From Methylobacterium terrae (GTDB taxonomy: Bacteria; Pseudomonadota; Alphaproteobacteria; Rhizobiales; Beijerinckiaceae), in contig NZ_CP029553.1 of NCBI RefSeq assembly GCF_003173755.1, positions 5,088,001-5,152,000 of the forward strand: a DNA stretch of 64,000 nt, given 5' to 3'. Each line of letters starts with the position of its first letter. Position 1 is the first letter of the stretch. Both the position numbers and the translations under genes were made by a program. The notes below the pieces were generated by a model. That model ran no database searches. It was not told the origin of the DNA and was given only the letters and a program-made list of their open reading frames with translations. This document shows positions 1 through 8,649 of the stretch, one piece after another.

Positions 1-127
1 CGGCAAGGCCTCGCGGCAGGCGCTCTACGGCATCCCGGCCGATCCGGAGGCGCAGGAGACGCGCCGCCGGGCCGCGGTGGCGCTGTTCCTCGCCGGCACC
101 CGGCCCGGCCCGGGCCCTACTGGGTGA
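1..127 (+). CDS. C-terminal fragment of an unidentified protein, possibly a TetR-family regulator
   Basis: The frame is open from base 2 to a TGA at 125-127, giving about 41 residues of a gene that starts before the window. The alanine/arginine-rich helix ending in AAVALFLAGTR resembles the last helix of TetR-type ligand-binding domains, but the piece is too short to assign. Its end overlaps the end of the convergent TadG-like gene by 11 bases. Confidence 0.4.
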   Translation, partial: GKASRQALYGIPADPEAQETRRRAAVALFLAGTRPGPGPTG

Positions 128-1553
128 GGCGGGCGACCTTGAGCGCCTGGTCGAACATCGCCTTCAAGGCGGCGGTGATGTCGTCCGGTGTGTTGGCGGT
201 CTTGAAGTAGCCCGGCGAGGCGCAGGCCTGGAGCGGCGTCGCCAGGGTCGGGCTGAAGCCGTTGACCCGGTTGTTCTCCCAGGCGATGCCGCCGCCCTTA
301 TCGACGAAGCTGATCTGGTTGTAGGGGATGTAGAGGATCGAGATCGTCGCGCCGGCCGCCTTCAGGGCGTCGCAGTTCTTGGAATCGATCTGCGAGGGCT
401 GCGAGCCGTCCCACCAGGCATCGGCGTAGCCCGCGAACTTCGACGGATTGCCCGGATAGGCGTACTTGCCGTTGCTCGACGTGAAGAAGTGTTGCCCGTT
501 CTGCATCCCGTCGGTGACGAGGAAGACGAACGGCTTGCGGCTGGCGCTGGTTGAGCCGTCGCCGAACCCGCCCTGGCCGACGATCGTCTTCATCTGCGGG
601 AAGGAGGTCTCGAAATGGGTGCCGCCGGAGCCGATGCCGGTGGTCGGGTCCTTGGGGGCGTTGAGCTGCGTCGCCCCGGTATCGAGGAGGTTGGTGAAGG
701 CGAGCGGCCAGGTCTGCGAGCACTGGGCCGAGGTCTTGAGCGAGGTCACGTCGCTGGTGAGGGCGGCGAGCGTCGCGAGCTGGTTGATGAACGGGAAGAT
801 CCCGATCCGGTACTGGTTCGGCACGGTCGGGTAGGAGGCCCGCTGGAGCAGCGCGCAGACCGCGTTGTTCACCGCGTCCGACCGCAGCTGGATCTTGCCG
901 GCGGCCAGGCCCCAGCCCTTGTAGCCGGGGAAGTGGCAGGCGAACTGGCAGCCCTGCTGATAGTCCGACCACATGTCGTTGTTGTCCTTGGCGAGCTGGG
1001 TCATGCCCGCCGCCGTCGTCGGCAGGCCCATCGAGCCCGACACGTCGACCATCAGGTAGAAGTCGAGGTAGGTCGGCAGGTCGACCGAGGCGGTGATCGT
1101 GTTGCCCACCGTCGAGGTCGGCACCATGAAGAGCTTCGAGAAGCTGTTCTGGATCGTCGCCGTGTAGCTCACCGAGGAGTTGATCGTCTGGCCCGAGGCG
1201 GTGACCTGCGGCGGCTGGAGCGTCACGCTCGACATCGGCACGCTGCCGGCATTGACGTTGAAGGTGTTGATCGCCTGGGTCTTGCCCGCCGCGAGCGCCG
1301 AGGCCAGCACGCCGTTCTGGGCGGAGTTGGCGGCGATGTAGGCCTTGGCGGTGACGACCGCGGCGATCGCCGCCGCGTCCGCCGCCCGGTCGAGCCGGGA
1401 CCGGTTCGTGACCGCCACGCCGTAATCGACGCCGAGCCCGATCAGGCCGACCATCGGGATCAGGCTGAGCCCGAACAGCATGTTGATCCCGCCGCCGCGG
1501 GCGCGAAGGAAGGACGCCGCTCCTGCGGCGAGCCGGGATGCGCGGGTCAGCAT
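117..1553 (-). CDS. TadG-like pilus-assembly protein with a von Willebrand factor A domain
   Basis: A 478-residue protein. A hydrophobic segment at about residues 24-47 follows a short basic N-terminus, as in TadE/TadG proteins, and would anchor it in the inner membrane with the rest in the periplasm. A VWA domain starts near residue 163 and carries the metal-ion-dependent adhesion motif DVSGSMG at 170-176. TadG-type proteins belong to the Flp/Tad tight-adherence pilus system. It is the last gene of a three-gene minus-strand set, and its start overlaps the stop of the preceding TadE-like gene by 7 bases, implying coupled translation. No tad ATPase, secretin or Flp pilin gene is in the window. 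Confidence 0.8.
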   Translation of the reverse strand: MLTRASRLAAGAASFLRARGGGINMLFGLSLIPMVGLIGLGVDYGVAVTNRSRLDRAADAAAIAAVVTAKAYIAANSAQNGVLASALAAGKTQAINTFNVNAGSVPMSSVTLQPPQVTASGQTINSSVSYTATIQNSFSKLFMVPTSTVGNTITASVDLPTYLDFYLMVDVSGSMGLPTTAAGMTQLAKDNNDMWSDYQQGCQFACHFPGYKGWGLAAGKIQLRSDAVNNAVCALLQRASYPTVPNQYRIGIFPFINQLATLAALTSDVTSLKTSAQCSQTWPLAFTNLLDTGATQLNAPKDPTTGIGSGGTHFETSFPQMKTIVGQGGFGDGSTSASRKPFVFLVTDGMQNGQHFFTSSNGKYAYPGNPSKFAGYADAWWDGSQPSQIDSKNCDALKAAGATISILYIPYNQISFVDKGGGIAWENNRVNGFSPTLATPLQACASPGYFKTANTPDDITAALKAMFDQALKVARLTQ

Positions 1554-2263
1554 TTCGAGGCGATTCCGTCGTTGTTCGTGATGTCGTAGTCGACGAGCGT
1601 GGCGTAGCGCGGCTGGACGTAGGCCGAGCGCGAGATCGTCAGGGAGGGCAGGTAGCGGGCGCCGAAGGTCGGCGTGAAGGCGAACACGACGTCGATCACC
1701 ACCACCCCGGCGGGGCCGAAGATCGAGCGCGGCAGGGCCGTCCGGCTCGGGGGGGCGGTGTTGGCCGCCGCGATCTGCGGCGTGCCGCAGGGCCGGTAGG
1801 CCGCGCCGCTCGCCGGCTGCTGCGTGCCGGTGCTGGTCCAGACCACGTCGGCGCGGTAGCAGGCGCTCAGGTCGGTGCTGTCGGAGCAGTTCGTCGCGGT
1901 CTGGGTGAACTGGATGCTGGCATAGTTGATCGTGATGACCTGCGACCAGGCGGTGTTCCGCCGCTTGCCCTCGACCATCAGGTAGGGGAACAGGACCAGG
2001 GCGGCGTCGAAGCTGAAGTGAAGGTCGGTCGCGTTGACGGTCGCGACGGTCGAGCCGCCGGGGGGCTGGCTCTGCGAGATCATCTGGCTGATCGACTGCA
2101 CGACCAGCTCGGCCTTCCGCGTCGCGTTGATGTAGGCGACGAGCTGGATGCCCCCGAGCATGATCACCATCAGGACCGGCAGGATCAGCGCGAGTTCGAC
2201 CGCCGCGAGCCCGTCCTCGGCGGACCGGAAGCGGCGGAGCCGGAGCGTCAGGCCGGCGCGCAT
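1547..2263 (-). CDS. TadE-like minor pseudopilin (238 aa)
   Basis: The N-terminus has a basic stretch, then G18-LAAV-E23 followed by a hydrophobic helix. This is the Gly / Glu+5 layout recognised by prepilin peptidase and typical of the TadE family, whose members are minor pseudopilins of the Flp/Tad pilus. The rest is a beta-rich periplasmic domain with several cysteines. The chosen ATG at 2261-2263 shares one base with the stop of the upstream gene (TGATG). The frame stays open further upstream, but that stretch lies inside the neighbouring gene and shows no family signature. Confidence 0.75.
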   Translation of the reverse strand: MRAGLTLRLRRFRSAEDGLAAVELALILPVLMVIMLGGIQLVAYINATRKAELVVQSISQMISQSQPPGGSTVATVNATDLHFSFDAALVLFPYLMVEGKRRNTAWSQVITINYASIQFTQTATNCSDSTDLSACYRADVVWTSTGTQQPASGAAYRPCGTPQIAAANTAPPSRTALPRSIFGPAGVVVIDVVFAFTPTFGARYLPSLTISRSAYVQPRYATLVDYDITNNDGIASKC

Positions 2264-2808
2264 CAGTACTGCTCGACGCGGAAGGCGGCCGTCGACATGA
2301 TCAGGTAGGCCGGCTTGCCGTTGTAGGTGGCCGAGGCATCGAGCCAGCCGGTCATGAAGCTCGGCAGGACCGTGACCGGATAGACGACCTGCAGGTACTG
2401 GTAGTCGCCCTGGCCGCCGAGGGTGAACTGGCCGGTGCCGGATGTCAGGGTCGGCAGCTTCAGGCCGCTGAGGTCCGACTTGGCGTAGGCGTAGTAGCCC
2501 GTCCCCGATCGCGGCACGACGTAGAGGTTGACGATCACGTCGCTGCACGACATCGCCGCCGGCAGGTTGCCGCAGAGCGCCTGCGTGAAGCTCGCCAGGC
2601 TCGCCGGGGGCGACTGCTTCTGGGCGTTGCCGACGATGATCTGCCGCGAGGCCTGCTCGGTCGCGAAGTCGAGCTTCTGGCTGAAGTACAGGATCTGGGC
2701 GACGATCATCGTGAACAGGATGATCGAGATGAACAGCATGCCGACCAGGGCGAACTCGACTGTCGTCGATCCCTTGTCGTCACGAATGAGGCCCGGCACG
2801 CGTCGCAT
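2263..2808 (-). CDS. TadE/TadG family pseudopilin-like protein (181 aa)
   Basis: The N-terminus reads basic stretch, G13-STTV-E18, then a long hydrophobic helix at about residues 19-42. This again fits the prepilin-peptidase site with Glu at +5 seen in TadE. The remainder is a compact periplasmic domain. It is the first gene of the minus-strand tad-like trio. Upstream (2809-2961) is a comparatively A+T-rich stretch that probably holds the promoter of the set. Confidence 0.75.
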   Translation of the reverse strand: MRRVPGLIRDDKGSTTVEFALVGMLFISIILFTMIVAQILYFSQKLDFATEQASRQIIVGNAQKQSPPASLASFTQALCGNLPAAMSCSDVIVNLYVVPRSGTGYYAYAKSDLSGLKLPTLTSGTGQFTLGGQGDYQYLQVVYPVTVLPSFMTGWLDASATYNGKPAYLIMSTAAFRVEQY

Positions 2809-2961
2809 GCCGTGACCCTAGCGTTGCCAAGTAAAAAATTCGATAATCGCGAGATGCAGACTCGCGTGCTCGTCGTGATTGTTGCTGTTCTATCGCGCTA
2901 ACCAATCGCTAACCGACATGACGGTTAGGCAATTCGGTGTATCCTCCGGCCGCGCGCGAGA

Positions 2962-3930
2962 TCACGGCTCCCTGGCGATGGCCTCGATGTCGCGGTCGAC
3001 GCCGCTCTCGACCTTGAAGTCCTGGGTGTAGACCTTGCCGTCGTGGCGGGCGATGAGCTGGTACTCGCCCTCGGCGAGCGTCACCTGCGGGAAGGCGCCG
3101 ATCGCCTCGCGGATGGTGTCGCCGCCGGGCGTCAGCACGCTGAAGGCGGTGCCCGCGAAGGCCTCGGTGCCGGGCGCAGCGACGAGCTTCAGGGTCACGG
3201 TGGCGGCGCGGTGGTTCAGCGTCGCGTCGGTCAGGCGGCCGTTCTCGACCTTCAGGTCGGCGCGCTGGATCGCGTTGGAATCGCCCCAGGTCGAGACGAC
3301 GTGGTAGGTGCCCTCGGGCAGGCGCACGACCTCGCCGGCCTTGACGCCGTCGCGCACGAGCCGCCCCTCCGGGTTGTTGCCGATCGGCACGAAGATCGCG
3401 AAGGCGAGCTGGCCGGGCGCGATCCTAGCCTCGCCGACCGCGCCGGCGAGGCGGAGCGCCCCGGCATTGACGGTGAGCTGGTCGCTGGCCGAGCCGGAAT
3501 TCAGGGTCACGCGCTTCGAGGTGCTGACGAAGCCGTAGGTGACGTTGGCGAGGTAGCTGCCGGGCGGCAGCCGGAAGGTCGGCTGCGCCTCCTCGGAGCG
3601 GGCGAGCACCACCGGCCGGCCGCCCTCCGGCCGGTCCTCGTAGATCCGCCAGGTCAGGCCGCCGCGCAGGGGCTTGGCCTCGCTGGTCAGCACCGCCCGC
3701 AGGGACAGGCTCGCCTCGGCCGGCGCCGGGGCCGGCGGCGGACCCTGCGTCACGCCCTGCGGCCCTACCCCCGGCACGCCGTTGCCCGGCACGGCACTTC
3801 CCGGCATGCCGACGCCCGGGGGCGGCACCGGCGGGTTCGGCATCTGGCCGGGCGCCTGGGCGAGGGCGGGGCCGCCCCAGAGGACGGCCAGCGCCAGGGC
3901 CTCACCGTAGAGCCGTCTCGCCCGCGTCAT
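2962..3930 (-). CDS. Secreted or periplasmic protein of unknown function (322 aa)
   Basis: A signal peptide is visible at residues 1 to about 25, ending in ALAQA. A proline/glycine-rich linker follows (about 26-75), then repeated beta-sandwich-like modules of about 80-90 residues. Each module contains a phrase like LPPGSYLANVTYG, LPEGTYHVVSTWG or LAEGEYQLIARHD, so the protein appears built from three related modules. This looks like carboxypeptidase-regulatory/PEGA-type surface folds, but no enzyme motif is present. The start overlaps the end of the upstream YfhO-like gene by 29 bases. I chose ATG 3930, which has a GAGGG ribosome-binding site, over the adjacent GTG at 3933. Confidence 0.7.
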   Translation of the reverse strand: MTRARRLYGEALALAVLWGGPALAQAPGQMPNPPVPPPGVGMPGSAVPGNGVPGVGPQGVTQGPPPAPAPAEASLSLRAVLTSEAKPLRGGLTWRIYEDRPEGGRPVVLARSEEAQPTFRLPPGSYLANVTYGFVSTSKRVTLNSGSASDQLTVNAGALRLAGAVGEARIAPGQLAFAIFVPIGNNPEGRLVRDGVKAGEVVRLPEGTYHVVSTWGDSNAIQRADLKVENGRLTDATLNHRAATVTLKLVAAPGTEAFAGTAFSVLTPGGDTIREAIGAFPQVTLAEGEYQLIARHDGKVYTQDFKVESGVDRDIEAIAREP

Positions 3931-6352
3931 CACCGTCCCTCGTCAGGAGTTCGCTCGCCGCCGCCATCAGGTTGCCGACCGAGAGCGGGCGGAACCGGAA
4001 CTCGACCACGTGCTTGCCCGCCGGCACCTCGACCCCGCGGAAGAGCAGGTTGGTGCGCAGGATCGGGCGGCGGGCGCCGTCGACCCGGGCCTGCCAGCCC
4101 GGATAGAAGATGTCGTGCAGCACCAGCACGCTGTCGCGGTCGGTCTCGACCTCCACCGTGACGACATTGCGGCGGTAGGCGAGAATGGCCGCCGTGCCCC
4201 GGGCGGCGGTCACCGGCGCGGCCGGGTCCTTGAGCCCGAACTCGCCCTTGATCCGGGGCACGCTCTCCCGGTCGACGAGCGCCGTCTCGCTGCCCTCGAA
4301 CTCGGGCAGCTCGTCCTGGTCGAGCACGCTCTCGGAATCGACCGGGACGAGGCGGGTCGCCAGGTAGGCCCGGGGCTTGGCCGGGTCGAGGCGGTAGATC
4401 CACATCTGGCCCGAGCCGTAGAGCAGCCTGGCGCCGGTCAGCTGCGGGAAGTGCCGCGGCAGGCGCTCGGCCGGCCGGTCGAGGACGAGGTATTCGAGGC
4501 CGAGCAGGCTCGCGAGCCGCGAGCGATAGCCGCGGAACAGCCCGGGGAACTGGCGCAGGTTCGGGTCGGCGGCGTTCTCGCCCGGGCCCACCGCGCGCTC
4601 GTAATCGGCGAGACGCAGGGGGTTGTAGCCGATCGTGTCCTCGAGCCCCAGCACCATCGAGGCGTTCTGCCAGGCGCCGCCGAGGCCCAGGATCTCGACC
4701 CGCGGGTGCTCGCCCTTGGCGTGGCGGGCGTCGAGCTCGGCCTTCAGCAGCGTCAGGCCCTGGAGCTGCTCGGGCGGCAATTGCTGGAACACCGCGTAGC
4801 GGCCCGCCGGCTCGGCGTTGAGGGAGGAGCCGGCATTGCGCCAGACCAGTTCGGCGCCGAGCAGCGCGACGAGGCAGGCCGCACCGAGCGCCCGCCGGCG
4901 CGGGCCGGCCCGCAGCATCGCGACCGCGGCGACCGCCGCGATCCCGGTCCCGATCAGGCCGTCGCGCAGGGCGTCGGGCAGGTGGTGGGCCTTGGCGGAG
5001 TAGCGGTAGGAGACGAGCAGGATGCCGCCGAGCGCCGCGAGCGCCAGGACCGGCGGGACGACCCGGGCGGCCGCCGCGAGGCGCGGCGCGCCGGCCGCGA
5101 GGCCGAGGCGGGGCGCGCCCTCGGCGACGTAGCGGTGAACGAGGTAGCCGGCGGTGAGCGCGAGCCCGATATTGATCACGAAGGTCGCGTCGGCGGGCCG
5201 GCGGTAGAGGTCGACGCCCGGCATGTGGTCGAAGACCGGCGCGAAGAGCGGGGTGTAGCGCCCGAGCGCGTAGAGGGTGGCGGCCCCGAGCACGATGACG
5301 GGGTAGCGGATCTCCCGGGCGGCGAGGCGCCCGCCGGCGATGCCGTGCCAGAGGATCAGCACCGCCGGCAGGGTCCCGGCGAACAGATAGTTCACCGCCC
5401 GGTCGGTCCAGGTGTTGCCGTCCATCGACTGCCAGTCGGGGCCCCAGTAATCGTAGGTCCAGCGCAGCGAGCCGAACACGTCGGCGAAGAGCGCGGTGGC
5501 GAAGCTCGAGGGCGGCAGCGAGCCCATGATCGCCGCGCCGTAGCCGAAGGACGGCCGGGTCGAGGTCATCAGGAACTGCATCGTCAGGAGCGAGGGCACG
5601 GCGAGCAGCGCGCCGCCGACGAGCGCCATCACGGCGAGCACGCCGATCCGGGCGCGCAGGTAGGCGACGGGCGCGGGCGCGGTGAGCACGGCATGCACCG
5701 CGACCCCGATCAGGCTCAGGCCGCACAGGAACGCCACCTGGTCGCGACCGACCGTCATCACGGCGGCCACCACCGCAAAGGCGAGCCCGAAGGCGTAGGA
5801 GCGGCGCGCCAGAGCCTCCTCGAGCAGCCACCAGGCGAGCGGCACGAAGCCGTAGGAGATGATCATGCCCGTATGCTGCAGCCGGGCCGAGGCCGAGCCT
5901 CCGAGCACGAACACCATCGCGGCCGCGACCGCGCCGACCGGGTGCCAGCCGCGGCGGCGGAACAGCAGCAGGGTCGCGACCGCCCCGGGGACCAGGTGGG
6001 CGAACACCACCGCGTCGAACAGCTCCATCGACGGCGACGGGTCGAGCCACGCGAAGAACAGCATGGTCGGGGTGAAGAGCAGCGATTGCGGGTCGGCGAC
6101 GGACGGGTGGCCGGCGAAGTGGTAGGGATTCCAGAGCGGCAATTCGCCGTTGGCGAGCGCCGCGCCGAGGTAGCGCAGCATCGGGTAGAAGTGGTTCTTC
6201 GAATCCCACGGCACCACCGTGCCGGTGATCGGCCAGATCGCCGCGGCGGCGGCCCAGAACAGCAGCACGGCGGCGAGCGCCAGCCAGAAGTCCCGGGGCG
6301 TCCAGGTATGGGCCAGGGCCGGCGGAGGAGGTGGGGCGGGGAAGCGCGTCAT
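3902..6352 (-). CDS. YfhO-family integral membrane protein (816 aa)
   Basis: The protein starts at MTRFPAPPPPP and has roughly a dozen hydrophobic segments spread over residues 20-520, followed by an extracytoplasmic C-terminal domain. The C-terminus has the family-typical phrases HDIFYPGWQARVDG and VPAGKHVVEFRFRPL. YfhO-like proteins resemble GT-C fold glycosyltransferases and are linked to modification of cell-envelope polymers; the substrate here is unknown. It probably forms an operon with the downstream secreted protein, which starts inside its 3' end. Confidence 0.75.
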   Translation of the reverse strand: MTRFPAPPPPPALAHTWTPRDFWLALAAVLLFWAAAAAIWPITGTVVPWDSKNHFYPMLRYLGAALANGELPLWNPYHFAGHPSVADPQSLLFTPTMLFFAWLDPSPSMELFDAVVFAHLVPGAVATLLLFRRRGWHPVGAVAAAMVFVLGGSASARLQHTGMIISYGFVPLAWWLLEEALARRSYAFGLAFAVVAAVMTVGRDQVAFLCGLSLIGVAVHAVLTAPAPVAYLRARIGVLAVMALVGGALLAVPSLLTMQFLMTSTRPSFGYGAAIMGSLPPSSFATALFADVFGSLRWTYDYWGPDWQSMDGNTWTDRAVNYLFAGTLPAVLILWHGIAGGRLAAREIRYPVIVLGAATLYALGRYTPLFAPVFDHMPGVDLYRRPADATFVINIGLALTAGYLVHRYVAEGAPRLGLAAGAPRLAAAARVVPPVLALAALGGILLVSYRYSAKAHHLPDALRDGLIGTGIAAVAAVAMLRAGPRRRALGAACLVALLGAELVWRNAGSSLNAEPAGRYAVFQQLPPEQLQGLTLLKAELDARHAKGEHPRVEILGLGGAWQNASMVLGLEDTIGYNPLRLADYERAVGPGENAADPNLRQFPGLFRGYRSRLASLLGLEYLVLDRPAERLPRHFPQLTGARLLYGSGQMWIYRLDPAKPRAYLATRLVPVDSESVLDQDELPEFEGSETALVDRESVPRIKGEFGLKDPAAPVTAARGTAAILAYRRNVVTVEVETDRDSVLVLHDIFYPGWQARVDGARRPILRTNLLFRGVEVPAGKHVVEFRFRPLSVGNLMAAASELLTRDGDDAGETALR

Positions 6353-6517
6353 GGTGCGGTCGGCGTCCTCGGCACCGGCTCTCCCGGCGCACGGCTTCTC
6401 GTCGCACCCGGCCGTGGCCGTCCGGGGCGGAATGGTGCTTAAAGGGGATAACGGGGCACCAGAATGGCAGCCCGCCATCCTGCCCCGCTCGTGATAGCTC
6501 AAGCCACTGAAGCCGAG

Positions 6518-7081
6518 ATGAACGCAACCCTCGACCTTCTCCGCACCCGCCGCTCCGTGCCGCCGGCCCAGCTCGCCGGGCCCGGCCCCTCCCCGGAGGA
6601 ACTGGACGCGATCCTCGCCGCCGCCTCGCGCGTGCCGGATCACGGCAAGCTCGCGCCCTGGCGCTTCGTCGTGATCGAGGGCGAGGGACAGTCCCGCATC
6701 GGCCGCGTGGTGGCCGCGGCCTACCGGGCCGACCACCCGGAGGCGGACGAGAAGCGCCTCGCCCTCGAGGCCGGGCGCCTCGCCCAGGCGCCCCTGGTGA
6801 TCGCCGTGGTGTCGCGGGCCGGCCCGCACGTGAAGATCCCGGACTGGGAGCAGGTGCTCTCGGCGGGCGCCGCGTCGATGAACCTGATCGTCGCCGCCAA
6901 CGCGCTCGGCTTCCGCACCGCCTGGCTCACCGAGTGGATGGCCTACGACCGCCGGGTGCTCGACGCGCTCGGCCTCGATCCGGCCGAGCGGCTGGCGGGC
7001 TTCGTCCATGTCGGCCGGGCCGCCGAGGTGCCGCCCGACCGGCCGCGGCCGGCGCTGCCCGAGATCGTGACCCGGTACTGA
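6518..7081 (+). CDS. Nitroreductase-family FMN-dependent oxidoreductase (187 aa)
   Basis: This is a short single-domain nitroreductase-fold protein. The N-terminal LLRTRRSVPPAQL is the FMN-phosphate-binding RRS motif. PDHGKLAPWRFVVIEG is the conserved loop after the first helix, and GAASMNLIVAANALGF is the dimer-interface helix. The size and the Pro-Asp-His-Gly motif resemble the YdjA subgroup. The physiological substrate is unknown. Start at MNATLDLL; an in-frame ATG at 6464 would add 18 residues lacking family character. Confidence 0.8.
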   Translation: MNATLDLLRTRRSVPPAQLAGPGPSPEELDAILAAASRVPDHGKLAPWRFVVIEGEGQSRIGRVVAAAYRADHPEADEKRLALEAGRLAQAPLVIAVVSRAGPHVKIPDWEQVLSAGAASMNLIVAANALGFRTAWLTEWMAYDRRVLDALGLDPAERLAGFVHVGRAAEVPPDRPRPALPEIVTRY

Positions 7082-7180
7082 CGCGCGGGCGGGCTGGCGC
7101 CGGGGCCCGGTGGTGCTCTAACTGGCGGCGCACGGCCCGGATCGACGGGCCGCCGTTTCCAGAGCATCCCGGGGCCGCCG

Positions 7181-7807
7181 ATGCATTACGACGCCGAGAC
7201 CCGCACCCTGCCGCACAACCCGTTCAAGGCCCTGGTGGCGCCGCGCCCGATCGGCTGGGTGAGCGCGCTGAGCCGCGCGGGTGCGCTCAACCTGTCGCCG
7301 TACTCGTTCTTCAACGGCGTCGGCGACAACCCCGAGATGGTGATGTTCTCGTCCTTCGGCCGCAAGGACGCGCTCACCTTCGCGGAGGAGGGGGGCGAGT
7401 TCGTCTGCAGCCTCGCCACCTTCGACACCCGGGAGGGCATGAACCAATCCTCGGCGCCGCTGCCGCGCGGCGAGAGCGAATTCGACTTCGCCCACCTCGC
7501 CACCGCGCCCTCGCGCAAGGTCCGCCCGCCCCGCGTGGCCGATGCGCCGGCCGCCCTCGAATGCCGGTGGCTGCAGACCATCCCGCTCGTCCCGGCCGGG
7601 GGCGGCGAGGCGGCCTACTTCATGGTGATCGGCCAGGTCGTGTCGATGTACATCGACGACCGCTTCGTCACGCCGGAGGGCCGGGTCGATACCGGGGCGA
7701 TGCGGCCGATCATGCGCGGCGGCTACTTCGACTACTTCACGGTCGAGCCCGAGAACCGCTTCGAGATGCGCCGGCCGGCCGGCGGGGGCGACGTGCCGAG
7801 GCGGTAG
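7181..7807 (+). CDS. Flavin reductase-like FMN-binding protein (208 aa)
   Basis: The sequence matches the flavin-reductase-like domain family of FMN-binding split barrels. The N-terminal PHNPFKALVAPRPIGWVSAL and NLSPYSFFNGVGDNPEM are the FMN-contact motifs of the family. The protein lacks extra domains and the partner oxygenase is not evident nearby. It follows the nitroreductase by about 100 bases, so the two flavoenzymes could be co-transcribed, although their spacing does not require it. Confidence 0.8.
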   Translation: MHYDAETRTLPHNPFKALVAPRPIGWVSALSRAGALNLSPYSFFNGVGDNPEMVMFSSFGRKDALTFAEEGGEFVCSLATFDTREGMNQSSAPLPRGESEFDFAHLATAPSRKVRPPRVADAPAALECRWLQTIPLVPAGGGEAAYFMVIGQVVSMYIDDRFVTPEGRVDTGAMRPIMRGGYFDYFTVEPENRFEMRRPAGGGDVPRR

Positions 7808-7922
7808 GGGAGGCGCCTCGCGTCGCCGGAGGCGGCGCGGGGCGAGGCTGCCGGATCGGCGGCGGTGCTCGTAGTGGGATTTCATGCTACCGTCGGCACC
7901 GACGAAGGCAGAGGGCTCATCC

Positions 7923-8207
7923 ATGCAGGCCGCCGAGAAGATCAGCATCACGATGACGTCCGAACAGCTTCGCGCGGTGCGCGAGAGCGTCGCGGCGGGC
8001 GAGTATGCCTCGACCAGCGAAGTGCTGCGCGACGCGGTGCGGCTCTGGCAACGCCGGCGCCGGGAGGATGCCGAGCGCCTGGATGCGATTCGCGCCCGCA
8101 TCCGTCGCTCGCTGGACGATCCTCGGCCCTCGTTGACCCTTGAGCAAGTCGACGCCCATCTGGAAGAGCTGTTCGCCGAAGCCGAGAAGGATTTCCGGCG
8201 TGCGTAG
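7923..8207 (+). CDS. parD: ParD-type antitoxin, ribbon-helix-helix (94 aa)
   Basis: The N-terminus KISITMTSEQLRAVRESV, followed by GEYASTSEVLRDAVRLWQ, is the ribbon-helix-helix DNA-binding fold of ParD/CC2985-type antitoxins. The acidic C-terminal helix (VDAHLEELFAEAEKDF) is the usual toxin-embracing segment. The stop is one base before the start of the toxin gene, the standard type II toxin-antitoxin order. ParD proteins usually repress their own promoter, so control by the ParDE complex is expected. ATG 7923 was chosen because the homologous region starts there and an AGAGGG-like site precedes it. Confidence 0.8.
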   Translation: MQAAEKISITMTSEQLRAVRESVAAGEYASTSEVLRDAVRLWQRRRREDAERLDAIRARIRRSLDDPRPSLTLEQVDAHLEELFAEAEKDFRRA

Positions 8208-8208
8208 A

Positions 8209-8529
8209 ATGCGCGTCGAGCTACAACCGGAAGCTCTGGCTGATCTCGCAGACATCTTCCGGGTCGTTCTAGTCGCCAGCCGCAACCTGACAACCGCGAG
8301 AGGCTTCGTGCAGCGGATCAGGAACCGATGTGAGCGCATCGGCGATGCGCCGCGCGGCGGACGACTGCGGGACGATCTCGAACCCGGCCTGCGGACGGTG
8401 CCGTTCGAGCACACGGCCGTGATCGCCTATCGCGTCGAGCCGAATTTCGTGCGGATCACCAACGTGTTCTACGGCGGACGCGATTTCGAGGCTCTCTATC
8501 GCGGCGAGGGGCCGGACGACGAGGCATAG
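8209..8529 (+). CDS. parE: ParE/RelE-superfamily toxin (106 aa)
   Basis: The protein begins MRVELQPEALADLADIFR, the two-helix start of ParE toxins. It continues with the small beta-sheet core that contains GGRLRDDLEPGLRTVPF and ends with VRITNVFYGGRDFEAL, the family's C-terminal strand (I-x-x-V-x-x-G-R-D). ParE toxins inhibit DNA gyrase, and the bound antitoxin blocks them. The gene starts one base after parD, indicating coupled translation. The chain is complete with no obvious inactivating change, so the module may be functional. Confidence 0.78.
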   Translation: MRVELQPEALADLADIFRVVLVASRNLTTARGFVQRIRNRCERIGDAPRGGRLRDDLEPGLRTVPFEHTAVIAYRVEPNFVRITNVFYGGRDFEALYRGEGPDDEA

Positions 8530-8649
8530 GGTACCCCGACAGGACGCTTCCACCCGGCTCCGCTTCAACCTTCCTTTACCATAACCCCACATCCTCGGGC
8601 CGATGAGAGAGCCGGCCCGCGCGTCGCGGCGCCGCTCCACCGGGCCGCC

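Noticed and set aside
4010..6442. Plus-strand open frame of about 810 codons opposite the YfhO-like gene
   Set aside because: Low-complexity Arg/Glu/Gly composition and no motif; the minus strand has a clear membrane protein.
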